Positions 26,552-36,187 of a DNA stretch of 64,000 nucleotides are shown here, piece after piece. Every line of letters begins with the position of its first letter. Position 1 is the first letter of the stretch. Below the pieces are notes generated by a model that was not told where the DNA came from, made no database searches, and saw only the letters and a program-made list of their open reading frames with translations. The stretch is taken from the NCBI RefSeq assembly GCF_011808225.1, contig NZ_SOYS01000005.1, positions 202,386-266,385 on the forward strand. The letters run 5' to 3'. Origin of the DNA: Cedecea colo. Its GTDB lineage: Bacteria; Pseudomonadota; Gammaproteobacteria; Enterobacterales; Enterobacteriaceae. The translations under genes were made by a program, and so were the position numbers.

Positions 26552-28474
26552 ATGAGCTACCAGGTCTTAGCCCGCAAATGGCGCCCGCAAACCTTTGCTG
26601 ATGTTGTCGGCCAGCAACACGTGCTGACCGCGCTGGCTAACGGTTTGTCGCTGGGCCGAATCCACCACGCTTATCTCTTTTCCGGGACACGCGGCGTGGG
26701 GAAAACCTCCATCGCCCGGCTGTTGGCGAAAGGACTGAATTGTGAAACCGGTATCACCGCCACCCCTTGCGGCGTGTGCGATAACTGCCGCGAAATCGAA
26801 CAAGGACGCTTTGTCGATCTGATTGAAATCGACGCCGCCTCGCGCACCAAAGTAGAAGATACCCGCGATTTGCTGGATAACGTCCAGTACGCGCCAGCGC
26901 GTGGCCGCTTTAAAGTTTATCTCATTGATGAAGTGCACATGCTTTCCCGCCACAGCTTTAACGCGCTGTTGAAAACGCTGGAAGAGCCGCCTCCACACGT
27001 CAAATTCCTGCTGGCAACCACCGATCCGCAAAAGCTGCCGGTTACCATACTTTCCCGTTGCCTGCAGTTCCATCTGAAAGCGCTGGATGTCGAACAGATC
27101 CGTCATCAGCTGGAGCATATCCTCGGCGAGGAAAAAATAACCAGCGAGCCGCGTGCTCTGCAACTGCTGGCTCGCGCCGCAGATGGCAGCCTGCGCGACG
27201 CGTTAAGCCTCACCGATCAGGCTATCGCCAGCGGTGACGGGCAGGTGACCACCGCTGCGGTGAGCACCATGCTGGGCACGCTGGATGACGATCAGGCGTT
27301 ATCGCTTCTTGAAGCGATGGTGGGCGCCGACGGGCAACGCGTAATGGCGCTGCTCAACGATGCTGCCGCACGTGGCGTGGAGTGGGAAGCGCTGCTGGTG
27401 GAAATGCTTGGCCTGCTGCATCGCGTGGCGATGGTGCAGCTATCGCCGTCTGCATTGGGTAGCGACATGGCGGCGATTGAACAACGTATGCGTGAACTTG
27501 CCCGCACCGTGCCGCCCGCAGAGGTACAGCTTTATTACCAAACGTTGTTGATCGGCCGCAAGGAGCTGCCGTGGGCGCCGGATCGCCGCATGGGCATTGA
27601 AATGACGCTGCTGCGCGCTTTGGCGTTCCATCCGCGTAAAGCGATGCCGGAGCCGGAACAGCCACGTCAGGCTGCAAGCATTCCGGTCGTGAATCCGGGA
27701 TCGCCTCCACCGGTTCAACAGGCCTCGCCGCCGCCGCGGCAAAGCGAAGCCCCGTTGCCGGACACCACAAGCCAGGTGCTGCAGGCGCGTACACAGCTAA
27801 TGCGCCAGCAGGGAGCCAACAAGGCAAAAAAGAGTGAGCCGGCAGCGCCAGATTTAGCGCGGCCGGCAAAAACCACCGCGCTGGAGCGTCTGGCATCGGT
27901 TACCGAGCGGATACAGTCTCGTCCGGCCGCAGGCGCACAGGAAAAACCTGAGCAAAAGCCGGAAGCCTATCGCTGGAAGTCGCAAATCATCACCGAAGCG
28001 GTGAGTGAGCCTGTCGCCACGCCGAAGGCGCTTAAGCGCGCTCTGGAGCATGAGAAAACCCCGGAGCTTGCACAGAAACTTGCGCAGGAAGCGATTGAGC
28101 GTGATGCATGGACGGCAGAAATTAATCAGCTGGTGCTGCCAAAGCTGGTACAACAGCTGGCGCTGAATGCCTGGAAAGAGCAGGACGGTAATCGCATCTG
28201 TCTGCATTTGCGTTCCAGTCAGCGCCATCTGAACGCTTCCTCAGCGCAAAAAGCGCTGATGGAAGCAATAAGTAACTTCAGCGGTGAGGCCGTTGAACTG
28301 ACTATCATTGAAGATGATAACCAGGCGCAACGTACGCCGCTGGAGTGGCGTCAGGCTATCTATGAAGAGAAGCTGGCGCAGGCAAAGGAGTCAATGAGCG
28401 CTGACAATAACATCCAGACGCTGCGTCGTTTTTTTGATGCGGATTTGGATGAAGACAGCATTCGCCCTGTTTGA
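26552..28474 (+). CDS. dnaX: DNA polymerase III tau subunit (and gamma by frameshift)
   Basis: Clamp-loader ATPase and polymerase organiser. 640 residues (E. coli 643). The AAA+ domain has Walker A GTRGVGKTS near residue 45, a four-Cys zinc module (about 64-79: C-E-T-G... CGVCDNC), and Walker B IDEVHML. Domains III-V follow; the C-terminal part binds DnaB and the polymerase core. A slippery AAAAAAG at 27826 allows a shorter gamma protein. ybaB and recR follow in the conserved order. Confidence 0.98.
   Translation: MSYQVLARKWRPQTFADVVGQQHVLTALANGLSLGRIHHAYLFSGTRGVGKTSIARLLAKGLNCETGITATPCGVCDNCREIEQGRFVDLIEIDAASRTKVEDTRDLLDNVQYAPARGRFKVYLIDEVHMLSRHSFNALLKTLEEPPPHVKFLLATTDPQKLPVTILSRCLQFHLKALDVEQIRHQLEHILGEEKITSEPRALQLLARAADGSLRDALSLTDQAIASGDGQVTTAAVSTMLGTLDDDQALSLLEAMVGADGQRVMALLNDAAARGVEWEALLVEMLGLLHRVAMVQLSPSALGSDMAAIEQRMRELARTVPPAEVQLYYQTLLIGRKELPWAPDRRMGIEMTLLRALAFHPRKAMPEPEQPRQAASIPVVNPGSPPPVQQASPPPRQSEAPLPDTTSQVLQARTQLMRQQGANKAKKSEPAAPDLARPAKTTALERLASVTERIQSRPAAGAQEKPEQKPEAYRWKSQIITEAVSEPVATPKALKRALEHEKTPELAQKLAQEAIERDAWTAEINQLVLPKLVQQLALNAWKEQDGNRICLHLRSSQRHLNASSAQKALMEAISNFSGEAVELTIIEDDNQAQRTPLEWRQAIYEEKLAQAKESMSADNNIQTLRRFFDADLDEDSIRPV
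27826..27837 (+). other. Programmed -1 frameshift site making DnaX gamma
   Basis: A AAA AAG at 27826-27832. Slipping back one base yields Glu and then TGA at 27835-27837, giving a gamma subunit of about 428 residues. An internal Shine-Dalgarno-like AGGGAG lies upstream at 27810-27815, and a strong G/C stem (GAGCCGGCAGCGC facing GCGCGGCCGGC) lies downstream. All three elements match the E. coli dnaX signal. Confidence 0.95.
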
Positions 28475-28494
28475 CAGAACGACGTATTCAGCTT

Positions 28495-28631
28495 CAGACT
28501 GATGGCAATCTTTATGCGGTTGCGACACGCCATTCTGTTATTAAAAAACAACCAGGAAAATCAATGTATTGATTTTCAGCTGCTAACGACAAAGACGGAA
28601 AAACACGCTTTTCCCTTTTTTGTCAGCAATC
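28495..28631 (+). repeat. Interspersed element of about 138 bp, copy 2
   Basis: Between dnaX and ybaB. Starts CAGACTGATGGCAA and ends TTGTCAGCAATC. The internal hairpin is GAAAATCAATGTATTGATTTTC, with a second A-rich/T-rich hairpin after it. A hairpin (GGCCGGTCAACCCGGCC) lies just to the right, but no matching copy is seen on the left, unlike copies 1 and 3. Confidence 0.72.
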
Positions 28632-28720
28632 TACAGGCCGGTCAACCCGGCCCGTTGTAAACCCCGATAGCCGCTAATCGTATTCTATGGTTAGGCGGCC
28701 CGAGCGAAAGAGAGAAGATT

Positions 28721-29050
28721 ATGTTTGGAAAAGGCGGTCTGGGTAATCTGATGAAGCAAGCCCAGCAGATGCAGGAAAAAATGGCCCAGGTTCAGGAAGA
28801 AATCGCCCAGCTGGAAGTGACTGGCGAATCTGGCGCGGGCCTGGTAAAAGTCACCATTAACGGTGCGCACAACTGCCGCCGTGTGGAAATTGACCCGAGC
28901 CTGATGGAAGACGACAAAGAGATGGTTGAAGACCTGGTTGCCGCGGCGTTCAACGATGCTGCTCGCCGCATCGGCGAAGCGCAGAAAGAGAAAATGGCCG
29001 GCGTATCTAACGGGATGCAACTGCCACCGGGCTTTAAAATGCCATTCTGA
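28721..29050 (+). CDS. ybaB: Nucleoid-associated protein YbaB (EbfC)
   Basis: 109 residues, [20 protein letters not shown], nearly identical to the E. coli protein. It is a small dimeric 'tweezer' protein that binds DNA and influences nucleoid structure and gene expression. It usually forms an operon dnaX-ybaB-recR. Here the unit is interrupted by the repeat element before it and by a gene remnant of about 500 bp between it and recR. Confidence 0.97.
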   Translation: MFGKGGLGNLMKQAQQMQEKMAQVQEEIAQLEVTGESGAGLVKVTINGAHNCRRVEIDPSLMEDDKEMVEDLVAAAFNDAARRIGEAQKEKMAGVSNGMQLPPGFKMPF

Positions 29051-29129
29051 TAGTTCCCTTTCCTGAGGAGAGGGTTGGGTGAGGGCGTCCCGTTGTCGAG
29101 GCGACGCCTCACTTTCGTCAACGCCGCAG

Positions 29130-29290
29130 CTACTCCTCTTCAGACTCCCCATAACGCTTCATCAAAAAATCAATCTTGCGCATTACCAGATTGCTGTCTT
29201 CCAGCGGAAGCGGGCGCACGCGAATCGCGGTATCAACGTTTTCATTAAGCACGTCAACCTGACGGTTGGTTACTTCAGGCTGTACCTTTA
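29130..29290 (-). pseudogene. Fragment of a LysR-family regulator
   Basis: Read on the minus strand, the segment VTNRQVDVLNENVDTAIRVR followed by PLPLEDSNLVMRKI closely matches the middle of the LysR effector domain (pattern ATNR.VD....GVD.AIRV..LP.SDLV.R). There is no helix-turn-helix, no N-terminal half and no proper C-terminus. The open frame continues right to 29357 only by reading antisense through the neighbouring isochorismatase remnant. Confidence 0.65.
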
Positions 29291-29610
29291 CCAGCGTATG
29301 GATGGCTTTCCCGGCTATCAGCGCCGTGGCGGAAGGCTTTAAAGTTTTCTCGGTCATTGACGCTTCGGGAACCTACTCCAAAATGGCGCAGGAAATTACC
29401 CTGGCGCGCGTCGTGCAGGCGGGCGTAGTACCGAGGGATGCCGCAGCCATCGTGGCGGAAATTCAGCATATCTGGAATCGTGATGACGCGATGGAATGGG
29501 CGAGTCTCTGGGGCGGCGTCTTTACCGAATATGGCTTGCTGATGGAAAGCCATCAGCAAGCGCAGAATAGGGTATCGAATCAGGCGCTGCTGGACGCTCA
29601 GCGAAGCTAA
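29266..29610 (+). pseudogene. C-terminal remnant of a YcaC-type isochorismatase-fold hydrolase
   Basis: MAFPAISAVAEGFKVFSVID followed by ASGTYSKMAQEITLARVVQA matches the C-terminal half of YcaC-like hydrolases. The N-terminal half with the catalytic Asp and Lys is missing. The usual catalytic Cys (in a TSVCMAFP-like motif) is replaced by Trp (TSVWMAFP). The only start is a TTG at 29266. It sits head to head with the LysR fragment, as if a deletion removed the 5' halves of a divergent regulator-enzyme pair. Confidence 0.7.
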
Positions 29611-29717
29611 AAAATTCCCCTTGTGCGAGTCATCGCGCAGGGAGACTATCTTTTTCTATGCCCGCCCGCAGGGCTAATGTTAGGCTATGGCCCACTATTT
29701 TTTCAGAAATCTGAGCG

Positions 29718-30323
29718 ATGCAAACCAGCCCTCTACTTACAGCCCTTATGGAATCCCTGCGTTGCCTGCCCGGCGTTGGCCCTAAGTCTGCACAGCGCAT
29801 GGCGTTTGCACTCCTGCAACGCGATCGCAGCGGCGGAATGCGCCTTGCTCAGGCGCTGACTCGCGCCATGTCGGAAATCGGCCACTGTGCGGATTGCCGC
29901 ACCTTTACCGAACAGGAAGTATGCGCTATCTGTTCCAACCCGCGCCGCCAGGAAAATGGGCAGATTTGCGTGGTGGAAACCCCGGCGGATATCCACGCCA
30001 TCGAAGCCACCGGCCAGTTCTCCGGCCGTTATTTTGTGCTGATGGGCCATCTTTCTCCGCTCGACGGCATCGGCCCTGACGATATCGGACTTGGTCGTCT
30101 GGAAGCGCGTTTATCCAGCGAGTCCATTAAAGAGATCATTCTGGCTACCAACCCGACGGTAGAAGGCGAAGCGACGGCCAACTATATTGCCGAATTGTGC
30201 GGGCAGTATGGCGTAGATGCCAGCCGTATCGCGCACGGCGTGCCCGTGGGCGGCGAACTGGAAATGGTTGACGGCACCACGCTTTCGCACTCGCTGGCCG
30301 GGCGCCACAAGATTAACTTCTAA
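29718..30323 (+). CDS. recR: Recombination mediator RecR
   Basis: 201 residues. N-terminal helix-hairpin-helix ([17 protein letters not shown]), a four-Cys zinc finger ([18 protein letters not shown], about 57-72) and a Toprim domain ([20 protein letters not shown]). It works with RecO and RecF to load RecA on SSB-coated gaps. A hairpin terminator (GGGGAGA...TCTCCCC, 30332-30352) follows the stop. Confidence 0.97.
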   Translation: MQTSPLLTALMESLRCLPGVGPKSAQRMAFALLQRDRSGGMRLAQALTRAMSEIGHCADCRTFTEQEVCAICSNPRRQENGQICVVETPADIHAIEATGQFSGRYFVLMGHLSPLDGIGPDDIGLGRLEARLSSESIKEIILATNPTVEGEATANYIAELCGQYGVDASRIAHGVPVGGELEMVDGTTLSHSLAGRHKINF

Positions 30324-30331
30324 TCGAACAA

Positions 30332-30352
30332 GGGGAGATTCTTCGTCTCCCC
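30332..30352 (+). terminator. recR terminator hairpin
   Basis: GGGGAGA/TCTCCCC 7-bp stem with loop TTCTTCG, eight bases after recR. It directly precedes the htpG promoter, separating the heat-shock gene from the upstream unit. Confidence 0.65.
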
Positions 30353-30353
30353 G

Positions 30354-30382
30354 CTTGAAAAATTCTTTCGCTATCCCCATTA
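30354..30382 (+). promoter_or_regulatory. Sigma-32 heat-shock promoter of htpG
   Basis: CTTGAAA at 30354-30360 and CCCCATTA at 30375-30382 with a 14-bp spacer. This matches the sigma-32 consensus CTTGAAA-N13-15-CCCCATNT nearly perfectly, about 55 bp before the htpG start. Confidence 0.93.
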
Positions 30383-30438
30383 CTTCCTCAACGTTTTTAT
30401 CACCCCTGTATTTTGATTTTGTTGAGGTATCAATGACC

Positions 30439-32313
30439 ATGAAAGGACAAGAGACCCGTGGCTTCCAGTCTGAAGTGAAACAGCTTCTGCACCTGATGAT
30501 CCATTCTCTCTATTCAAATAAAGAAATCTTCCTGCGTGAACTGATCTCCAACGCCTCCGATGCGGCAGACAAGCTGCGTTTCCGCGCGCTGTCCCACGCC
30601 GATCTATACGAGGGTGACGGCGAACTGCGCGTGCGCGTCTCTTTTGATAAAGAAAAACGTACGCTGACTATCGCCGATAACGGCATCGGTATGACGCGTG
30701 ACGAAGCCATCGATCATCTGGGGACCATTGCCAAGTCCGGCACCAAAGCCTTCCTGGAATCCATGGGCTCCGACCAGGCGAAAGACAGCCAGCTTATCGG
30801 CCAGTTCGGCGTGGGCTTCTATTCCGCGTTTATCGTGGCGGACAAGGTCACCGTGCGCACTCGTGCCGCCGGGGCATCTGCTGACGAAGGCGTGTTCTGG
30901 GAATCCGAAGGGGCGGGTGAATATACCGTAGCGGACATCACTAAAGCGGATCGCGGGACCGAAATCACGCTGCATCTGCGTGAAGGCGAAGACGAATTCC
31001 TCGACGACTGGCGCGTGCGTTCCATCATCGGTAAATATTCCGATCACATCGCGCTGCCGGTTGAAATCGAAACCCGCGAAGAGAAAGATGGCGAAACTAT
31101 CCTCGGCTGGGAAAAAATCAACAAAGCCCAGGCGCTGTGGACCCGCAGCAAATCTGAAGTGAAGGACGAAGAGTACAACGAGTTCTACAAGCACATCGCC
31201 CACGACTTTACCGACCCGCTGGCCTGGAGCCACAACCGCGTGGAAGGGAAGCAGGAATACACCAGCCTGCTGTATATCCCGTCCCAGGCGCCGTGGGATA
31301 TGTGGAACCGCGATCATAAACACGGCCTGAAGCTTTACGTACAGCGCGTGTTTATTATGGACGACGCCGAACAGTTCATGCCGAACTACCTGCGCTTCGT
31401 GCGCGGCCTGATAGATTCCAACGATCTGCCGCTGAACGTTTCCCGTGAAATCCTGCAGGACAGCCGCGTAACGCAGAACCTGCGCAGCGCGCTGACCAAA
31501 CGCGTTCTGCAAATGCTGGATAAACTGGCGAAAGACGATAGCGAAAAGTACCAGACCTTCTGGAAAAACTTTGGCCTGGTGCTGAAGGAAGGGCCGGCGG
31601 AAGATAACGCTAACCAGGAAGCGATCGCTAAGCTGCTACGCTTTGCGACGACTCATACTGATTCCTCTGCACAAACCGTGTCGCTGGAAGAGTATGTGTC
31701 ACGCATGAAAGAAGGCCAGGAGAAGATTTACTACATCACCGCAGACAGCTACGCGGCGGCGAAGAGCAGCCCGCATCTGGAACTGCTGCGTAAGAAAGGC
31801 ATCGAAGTGCTGCTGCTTTCCGACCGCATCGATGAGTGGATGATGAGCTACCTGACCGAGTTCGGAGGTTTTGCGTTCCAGTCCGTGAGCAAAACCGACG
31901 AATCCCTGGAAAAATTGGCGGACGAAGAAACCGCCGAAGCGAAAGAAGCTGAAAAAGCCCTTGAGCCGTTTGTGGATCGCGTGAAAACGTGGCTTGGCGA
32001 TCGCGTGAAAGAGGTCCGCCTGACGCATCGTCTGACCGATACGCCAGCCATCGTTACCACCGACAGCAACGACATGAGCACCCAGATGGCAAAACTGTTT
32101 GCCGCTGCGGGCCAGGCCGTGCCGGAAGTGAAGTACATTTTTGAGCTGAATCCGGATCACGGGCTGGTGAAACGCGCCGCGGACATCCAGGATGAAGCGC
32201 AGTTTGGCGAATGGGTAGAGCTGCTGCTCGATCAGGCGTTGCTGGCAGAACGCGGCACGCTTGAAGATCCGAACCAGTTTATCCGTCGTATGAACCAGCT
32301 TCTGGTCTCCTGA
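30439..32313 (+). CDS. htpG: Hsp90-family chaperone HtpG
   Basis: 624 residues from ATG 30439 ([20 protein letters not shown]), the same length as E. coli HtpG. The GHKL ATPase signatures [26 protein letters not shown] and [11 protein letters not shown] are visible, followed by middle and dimerisation domains. An in-frame ATG at 30433 is closer to the upstream GAGG (spacing about 5) and may be used instead. It is a cytosolic chaperone working with DnaK, and the sigma-32 promoter just upstream explains heat induction. Confidence 0.97.
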   Translation: MKGQETRGFQSEVKQLLHLMIHSLYSNKEIFLRELISNASDAADKLRFRALSHADLYEGDGELRVRVSFDKEKRTLTIADNGIGMTRDEAIDHLGTIAKSGTKAFLESMGSDQAKDSQLIGQFGVGFYSAFIVADKVTVRTRAAGASADEGVFWESEGAGEYTVADITKADRGTEITLHLREGEDEFLDDWRVRSIIGKYSDHIALPVEIETREEKDGETILGWEKINKAQALWTRSKSEVKDEEYNEFYKHIAHDFTDPLAWSHNRVEGKQEYTSLLYIPSQAPWDMWNRDHKHGLKLYVQRVFIMDDAEQFMPNYLRFVRGLIDSNDLPLNVSREILQDSRVTQNLRSALTKRVLQMLDKLAKDDSEKYQTFWKNFGLVLKEGPAEDNANQEAIAKLLRFATTHTDSSAQTVSLEEYVSRMKEGQEKIYYITADSYAAAKSSPHLELLRKKGIEVLLLSDRIDEWMMSYLTEFGGFAFQSVSKTDESLEKLADEETAEAKEAEKALEPFVDRVKTWLGDRVKEVRLTHRLTDTPAIVTTDSNDMSTQMAKLFAAAGQAVPEVKYIFELNPDHGLVKRAADIQDEAQFGEWVELLLDQALLAERGTLEDPNQFIRRMNQLLVS

Positions 32314-32314
32314 T

Positions 32315-32403
32315 AATTCTCTCTCCCTAACCCTCTCTCTTCCTGGGAGAGGGGACATTCGGCACACTTTTTTCTTCCTCTCCCCATTGGGGAGAGGAGC
32401 ATT
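32315..32403. repeat. CCCTCTCCC-family intergenic repeat, copy 4
   Basis: Starts right after the htpG stop. Two hairpins: CCCTCTCTCTTCCTGGGAGA with following GGGG, and CTCTCCCCATTGGGGAGAG. The second has a run of T before it and probably ends htpG transcription. Confidence 0.6.
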
Positions 32404-32465
32404 TATCTCATTAAGCGCGCTACTCCCGCCTGGCTTCCTTGAGGTGAATACGCCTTTAATGATAA

Positions 32466-33164
<699 letters not shown>

Positions 33165-33180
33165 TATAAAGCCGATGTAA

Positions 33181-33204
33181 AATACCGGGGCGTGCCCCGG
33201 TATT
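33181..33204 (+). terminator. adk terminator hairpin, first copy
   Basis: AATACCGGGGCGTGCCCCGG with following TATT: an inverted repeat with stem AATACCGGGGC/GCCCCGGTATT, followed only by TGATTG. The same hairpin recurs at 33345-33368. The 139-bp interspersed element lies between them, reversed. Confidence 0.75.
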
Positions 33205-33205
33205 T

Positions 33206-33344
33206 GATTGCTGACAAAGAAAGAAAAAGCGTGGTTTTTCCTTCTTTGTGGTTATCAGCCGAAAATCAATGAATTGATTTTCCTTATTTTTTATTCGGTG
33301 GTATAGGTTCAACCTGTGTTGGTTGAGCGTTTGTCATCGGTCTG
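33206..33344 (-). repeat. Interspersed element of about 138 bp, copy 3 (reversed)
   Basis: On the minus strand it starts CAGACCGATGACAA and ends TTTGTCAGCAATC, with the internal hairpin GAAAATCAATTCATTGATTTTC and the larger A-rich/T-rich hairpin, as in the copies near apt and dnaX. It is bracketed exactly by two copies of the adk terminator hairpin. Confidence 0.75.
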
Positions 33345-33374
33345 ATACCGGGGCGTGCCCCGGTATTTTTTTAT
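33345..33374 (+). terminator. adk terminator hairpin, second copy
   Basis: GATACCGGGGCGTGCCCCGG followed by TATTTTTTTA. This copy has the T-tract expected of a rho-independent terminator, so it is probably the original and functional one. Confidence 0.85.
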
Positions 33375-33459
33375 CTGCAACTTTCCCTCTTACTGTTATC
33401 GGTTTTTCCAGAGTGCTTTTACGTTACACTTATCGGCAATTTGTTGATAAGGAGGGGTA

Positions 33460-34422
33460 ATGGGTCAGGAAAAAATAGGCGTTTTGCTGGCAAATCTTGG
33501 TACGCCTGACGCACCGACTCCGGCGGCGGTTAAACGCTACCTGCGCCAGTTTTTGAGCGATAAACGTGTCGTCGATACCGCTCGTCTGCTCTGGTGGCCG
33601 CTGCTGCGCGGCGTGATTCTGCCGCTGCGTTCTCCACGGGTGGCAAAGCTTTATCAATCCGTCTGGATGGAAGAAGGCTCTCCGCTGATGGTGTTCAGTC
33701 GCCGTCAGCAGCAGGCCCTGGCAGCACAGCTGCCGGACATGCCCGTCGTGCTGGGAATGAGCTACGGCAATCCTTCGTTAAAAAGCGCGGTTGATGAACT
33801 TCTGTCGCATAACGTCACGCATATTGTGGTGCTGCCGCTTTATCCGCAATTTTCCTGCTCGACGGTGGCCGCCGTCTGGGACGAGCTGGGACGCATTTTT
33901 GCCGATTACCGCACCATGCCTTCCATCTCGTTGATACGCGATTACGCTGAAGATACTTCTTATATCAACGCGCTGGCAGCCTCGGTGAAGCGTTCTTTTG
34001 CGCAGCACGGCGAGCCGGATTTACTTCTGCTCTCATACCACGGTATTCCACAGCGTTACGCTAACGAAGGTGACGATTATCCGCAGCGCTGCCGCGATAC
34101 CACGCGCGAACTGCTCTCCGCGCTGGAACTGCCGCCGGAAAAAGTGATGATGACGTTCCAGTCGCGCTTTGGACGTGAGCCCTGGCTGATGCCCTATACG
34201 GATGAGACGTTGAAAATGGTGGCAGAAAAGGGTGTGAAACATATTCAGGTCATGTGTCCCGGCTTCTCGGCGGACTGTCTGGAAACGCTTGAAGAAATGG
34301 CGGTACAAAACCGTGAAGTCTTTATCGAAGCGGGCGGCACAAAGTATGAATATATCCCCGCGCTCAATGACGATCCTGCCCACATCGCCATGATGGTGAA
34401 TCTCATCGACCGCTATCGCTAA
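33460..34422 (+). CDS. hemH: Ferrochelatase
   Basis: 320 residues ([20 protein letters not shown]). It inserts Fe2+ into protoporphyrin IX, the last step of haem synthesis, at the inner face of the membrane. The active-site His is in [16 protein letters not shown], and a second acidic face is in [24 protein letters not shown] precedes the start. In E. coli aes follows; here gsk follows after 62 bp and aes is absent. Confidence 0.97.
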   Translation: MGQEKIGVLLANLGTPDAPTPAAVKRYLRQFLSDKRVVDTARLLWWPLLRGVILPLRSPRVAKLYQSVWMEEGSPLMVFSRRQQQALAAQLPDMPVVLGMSYGNPSLKSAVDELLSHNVTHIVVLPLYPQFSCSTVAAVWDELGRIFADYRTMPSISLIRDYAEDTSYINALAASVKRSFAQHGEPDLLLLSYHGIPQRYANEGDDYPQRCRDTTRELLSALELPPEKVMMTFQSRFGREPWLMPYTDETLKMVAEKGVKHIQVMCPGFSADCLETLEEMAVQNREVFIEAGGTKYEYIPALNDDPAHIAMMVNLIDRYR

Positions 34423-34484
34423 TCGTGCCACGGGCCGTGAATGTGCTACTATTCGCGGCCTGTTTAGCCACCCCCAAAAACATC

Positions 34485-35789
34485 ATGAAATTTCCCGGTA
34501 AACGCAAATCCAAACATTATTTTCCCGTAAGCGCCCGCGATCCTTTGCTGCAGCAGGTTCAACCTGAAAACGAAACCGGCACTTCCTGGATTGTTGGTAT
34601 CGATCAGACGCTGGTAGATATCGAAGCCAAAGTTGACGACGAATTCGTTCAGCGTTACGGGTTAAGCTTCGGGCATTCTCTGGTCATCGACGATGACGTT
34701 GCGGAAGCGTTGTACCGGGAGCTGGTGCAAAAAAATCTCATTACCCACCAGTTTGCTGGCGGCACCATCGGCAATACCATGCATAACTACTCCGTGCTGG
34801 CGGACGACCGTTCGGTTCTGCTTGGCGTGATGTGCAGCAATATCGAAATCGGCAGCTATGCCTACCGCTATTTATGCAACACCTCCAGCCGTACCGATCT
34901 CAACTATCTGCAGGGCGTAGACGGGGCGATTGGCCGCTGCTTTACGCTAATTGGTGAGCAGGGCGAACGCACCTTTGCAATCAGCCCGGGCCATATGAAC
35001 CAGCTACGCGCCGACAGCATTCCTGAGGAAGTCATTGCCGGGGCTTCCGCGCTGGTGCTGACCTCCTACCTCGTCCGTTGTAAACCCGGCGAGCCAATGC
35101 CGGATGCCACCATGCGGGCGATTGATTATGCCAAAAAGCATAACGTCCCGGTCGTGCTGACGCTGGGCACAAAATACGTGATTGCCGAAAACCCGGAGTG
35201 GTGGCAGGCGTTCCTGAAAGAGCACGTCTCGATTCTGGCGATGAACGAAGAAGAAGGCGAGGCGCTGACCGGCGAAAGCGATCCGCTACTTGCCGCTGAC
35301 AGGGCGCTGGACTGGGTCGATTTAGTGCTTTGCACCGCCGGGCCGGTTGGGCTTTATATGGCGGCCTTTACGGAGGAGTCGGCTAAACGCACCACCCAGC
35401 ATCCGCTGTTACCGGGTACGATAGCCGAATTTAACCAATACGAATTTAGCCGAGCGATGCGTTATAAAGATTGTCGCCAGCCGCTGCGCATTTTCTCCCA
35501 TATCGCGCCGTACATGGGCGGCCCGGAAAAAATCATGAATACCAATGGCGCAGGCGACGGTGCGCTGGCCGCGCTGCTGCATGATATTACGGCGAATAAC
35601 TATCACCGCTCCAACGTGCCGAACTCCAGCAAGCACCAGTTCACCTGGCTGACCTATTCGTCTCTGGCGCAGGTGTGTAAATACGCGAACCGCGTGAGCT
35701 ATCAGGTACTGAACCAGCACTCCCCGCGCCTGACGCGCGGTTTGCCGGAGCGTGAAGATAGTCTGGAAGAGTCTTACTGGGATCGTTAG
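34485..35789 (+). CDS. gsk: Inosine-guanosine kinase
   Basis: 434 residues, as in E. coli Gsk. PfkB/ribokinase-family kinase phosphorylating inosine and guanosine for purine salvage. The catalytic anion-hole motif NTNGAGDGALAALL lies near residue 365; the substrate-side motif GGTIGNTMHNYSVLAD is near 90. The start at 34485 was chosen because MKFPGKRKSKHYFP is the family start. A strong terminator follows, then the HipBA module. Confidence 0.97.
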   Translation: MKFPGKRKSKHYFPVSARDPLLQQVQPENETGTSWIVGIDQTLVDIEAKVDDEFVQRYGLSFGHSLVIDDDVAEALYRELVQKNLITHQFAGGTIGNTMHNYSVLADDRSVLLGVMCSNIEIGSYAYRYLCNTSSRTDLNYLQGVDGAIGRCFTLIGEQGERTFAISPGHMNQLRADSIPEEVIAGASALVLTSYLVRCKPGEPMPDATMRAIDYAKKHNVPVVLTLGTKYVIAENPEWWQAFLKEHVSILAMNEEEGEALTGESDPLLAADRALDWVDLVLCTAGPVGLYMAAFTEESAKRTTQHPLLPGTIAEFNQYEFSRAMRYKDCRQPLRIFSHIAPYMGGPEKIMNTNGAGDGALAALLHDITANNYHRSNVPNSSKHQFTWLTYSSLAQVCKYANRVSYQVLNQHSPRLTRGLPEREDSLEESYWDR

Positions 35790-35813
35790 TTGACCCAACT
35801 CCGTCTTTCAAGA

Positions 35814-35846
35814 AAGGCTGGTAAGTTAAACTTATCAGCCTTTTTT
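35814..35846 (+). terminator. gsk terminator
   Basis: AAGGCTGGTAAG, loop TTAAA, CTTATCAGCCTTTTTTAC: a stem of about 12 bp with one mismatch, followed by six T. It lies 25 bp past gsk. Confidence 0.9.
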
Positions 35847-35856
35847 ACGCGCCAGG

Positions 35857-35927
35857 ACCGGTAAAATTGATTTTACACGCTAGTGCCGTTAAACTCCATT
35901 TTACACGCTAGTCCCGGTAAAAACCTG
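35857..35927. promoter_or_regulatory. hipBA operator region with 28-bp tandem repeats
   Basis: ATTTTACACGCTAGT occurs at 35870-35884 and again at 35898-35912, 28 bp apart. GTAAAATTGATTTTAC at 35861-35876 is a perfect palindrome, and a related CCGGTAAAA lies at 35914-35922. The region ends just before the hipB ribosome binding site (GCGAGGCG), as expected for HipB autorepression. The half-site differs from the E. coli TATCC-N8-GGATA. Confidence 0.7.
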
Positions 35928-35938
35928 CGAGGCGAAAA

Positions 35939-36187
35939 ATGAAGATCACTTCCCCACAACAGCTAGCTATTTTCCTGAAGGATACTCGAAAAGGAAGAAA
36001 ACAAACGCAGGAAGCGCTCGCGGAGAAAGTGGGACTGCGGCAGGATACCATCTCAAAATTTGAAAATAGCCCCGATAAAACACAAGTGGATACTTTATTT
36101 AAAATATTGTCATCCATGAATATGGATCTTCATGTTGAACCGAGATCTGAGCAAGGCCGCTCTGAAAAATGGAAAGAGGAGTGGTAG
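35939..36187 (+). CDS. hipB: HipB-like antitoxin
   Basis: 82 residues with an XRE helix-turn-helix (KQTQEALAEKVGLRQDTISK, about 22-41) and a charged C-terminal tail ending KWKEEW. The conserved C-terminal Trp resembles that of E. coli HipB. It represses its own operon and neutralises HipA. The stop codon abuts the hipA ATG (TAGATG), so translation is coupled. The module sits between gsk and ybaL, which are nearly adjacent in E. coli, and is more A/T-rich than its neighbours. Confidence 0.9.
   Translation: MKITSPQQLAIFLKDTRKGRKQTQEALAEKVGLRQDTISKFENSPDKTQVDTLFKILSSMNMDLHVEPRSEQGRSEKWKEEW

Noticed and set aside
29130..29357. 75-codon minus-strand ORF taken as a complete small gene
   Set aside because: Its first 20 or so codons are antisense to the hydrolase remnant, and the rest is a LysR fragment, so it is better read as a pseudogene junction.
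30604..31512. 302-codon open frame antisense to htpG
   Set aside because: It lies entirely within the conserved htpG coding region on the other strand, with no ribosome binding site or recognisable domain. G/C-rich third positions commonly leave such antisense frames open.
31699..32367. 222-codon open frame antisense to the end of htpG
   Set aside because: Antisense shadow of htpG extended through the intergenic palindromic repeat; no start signal or domain.
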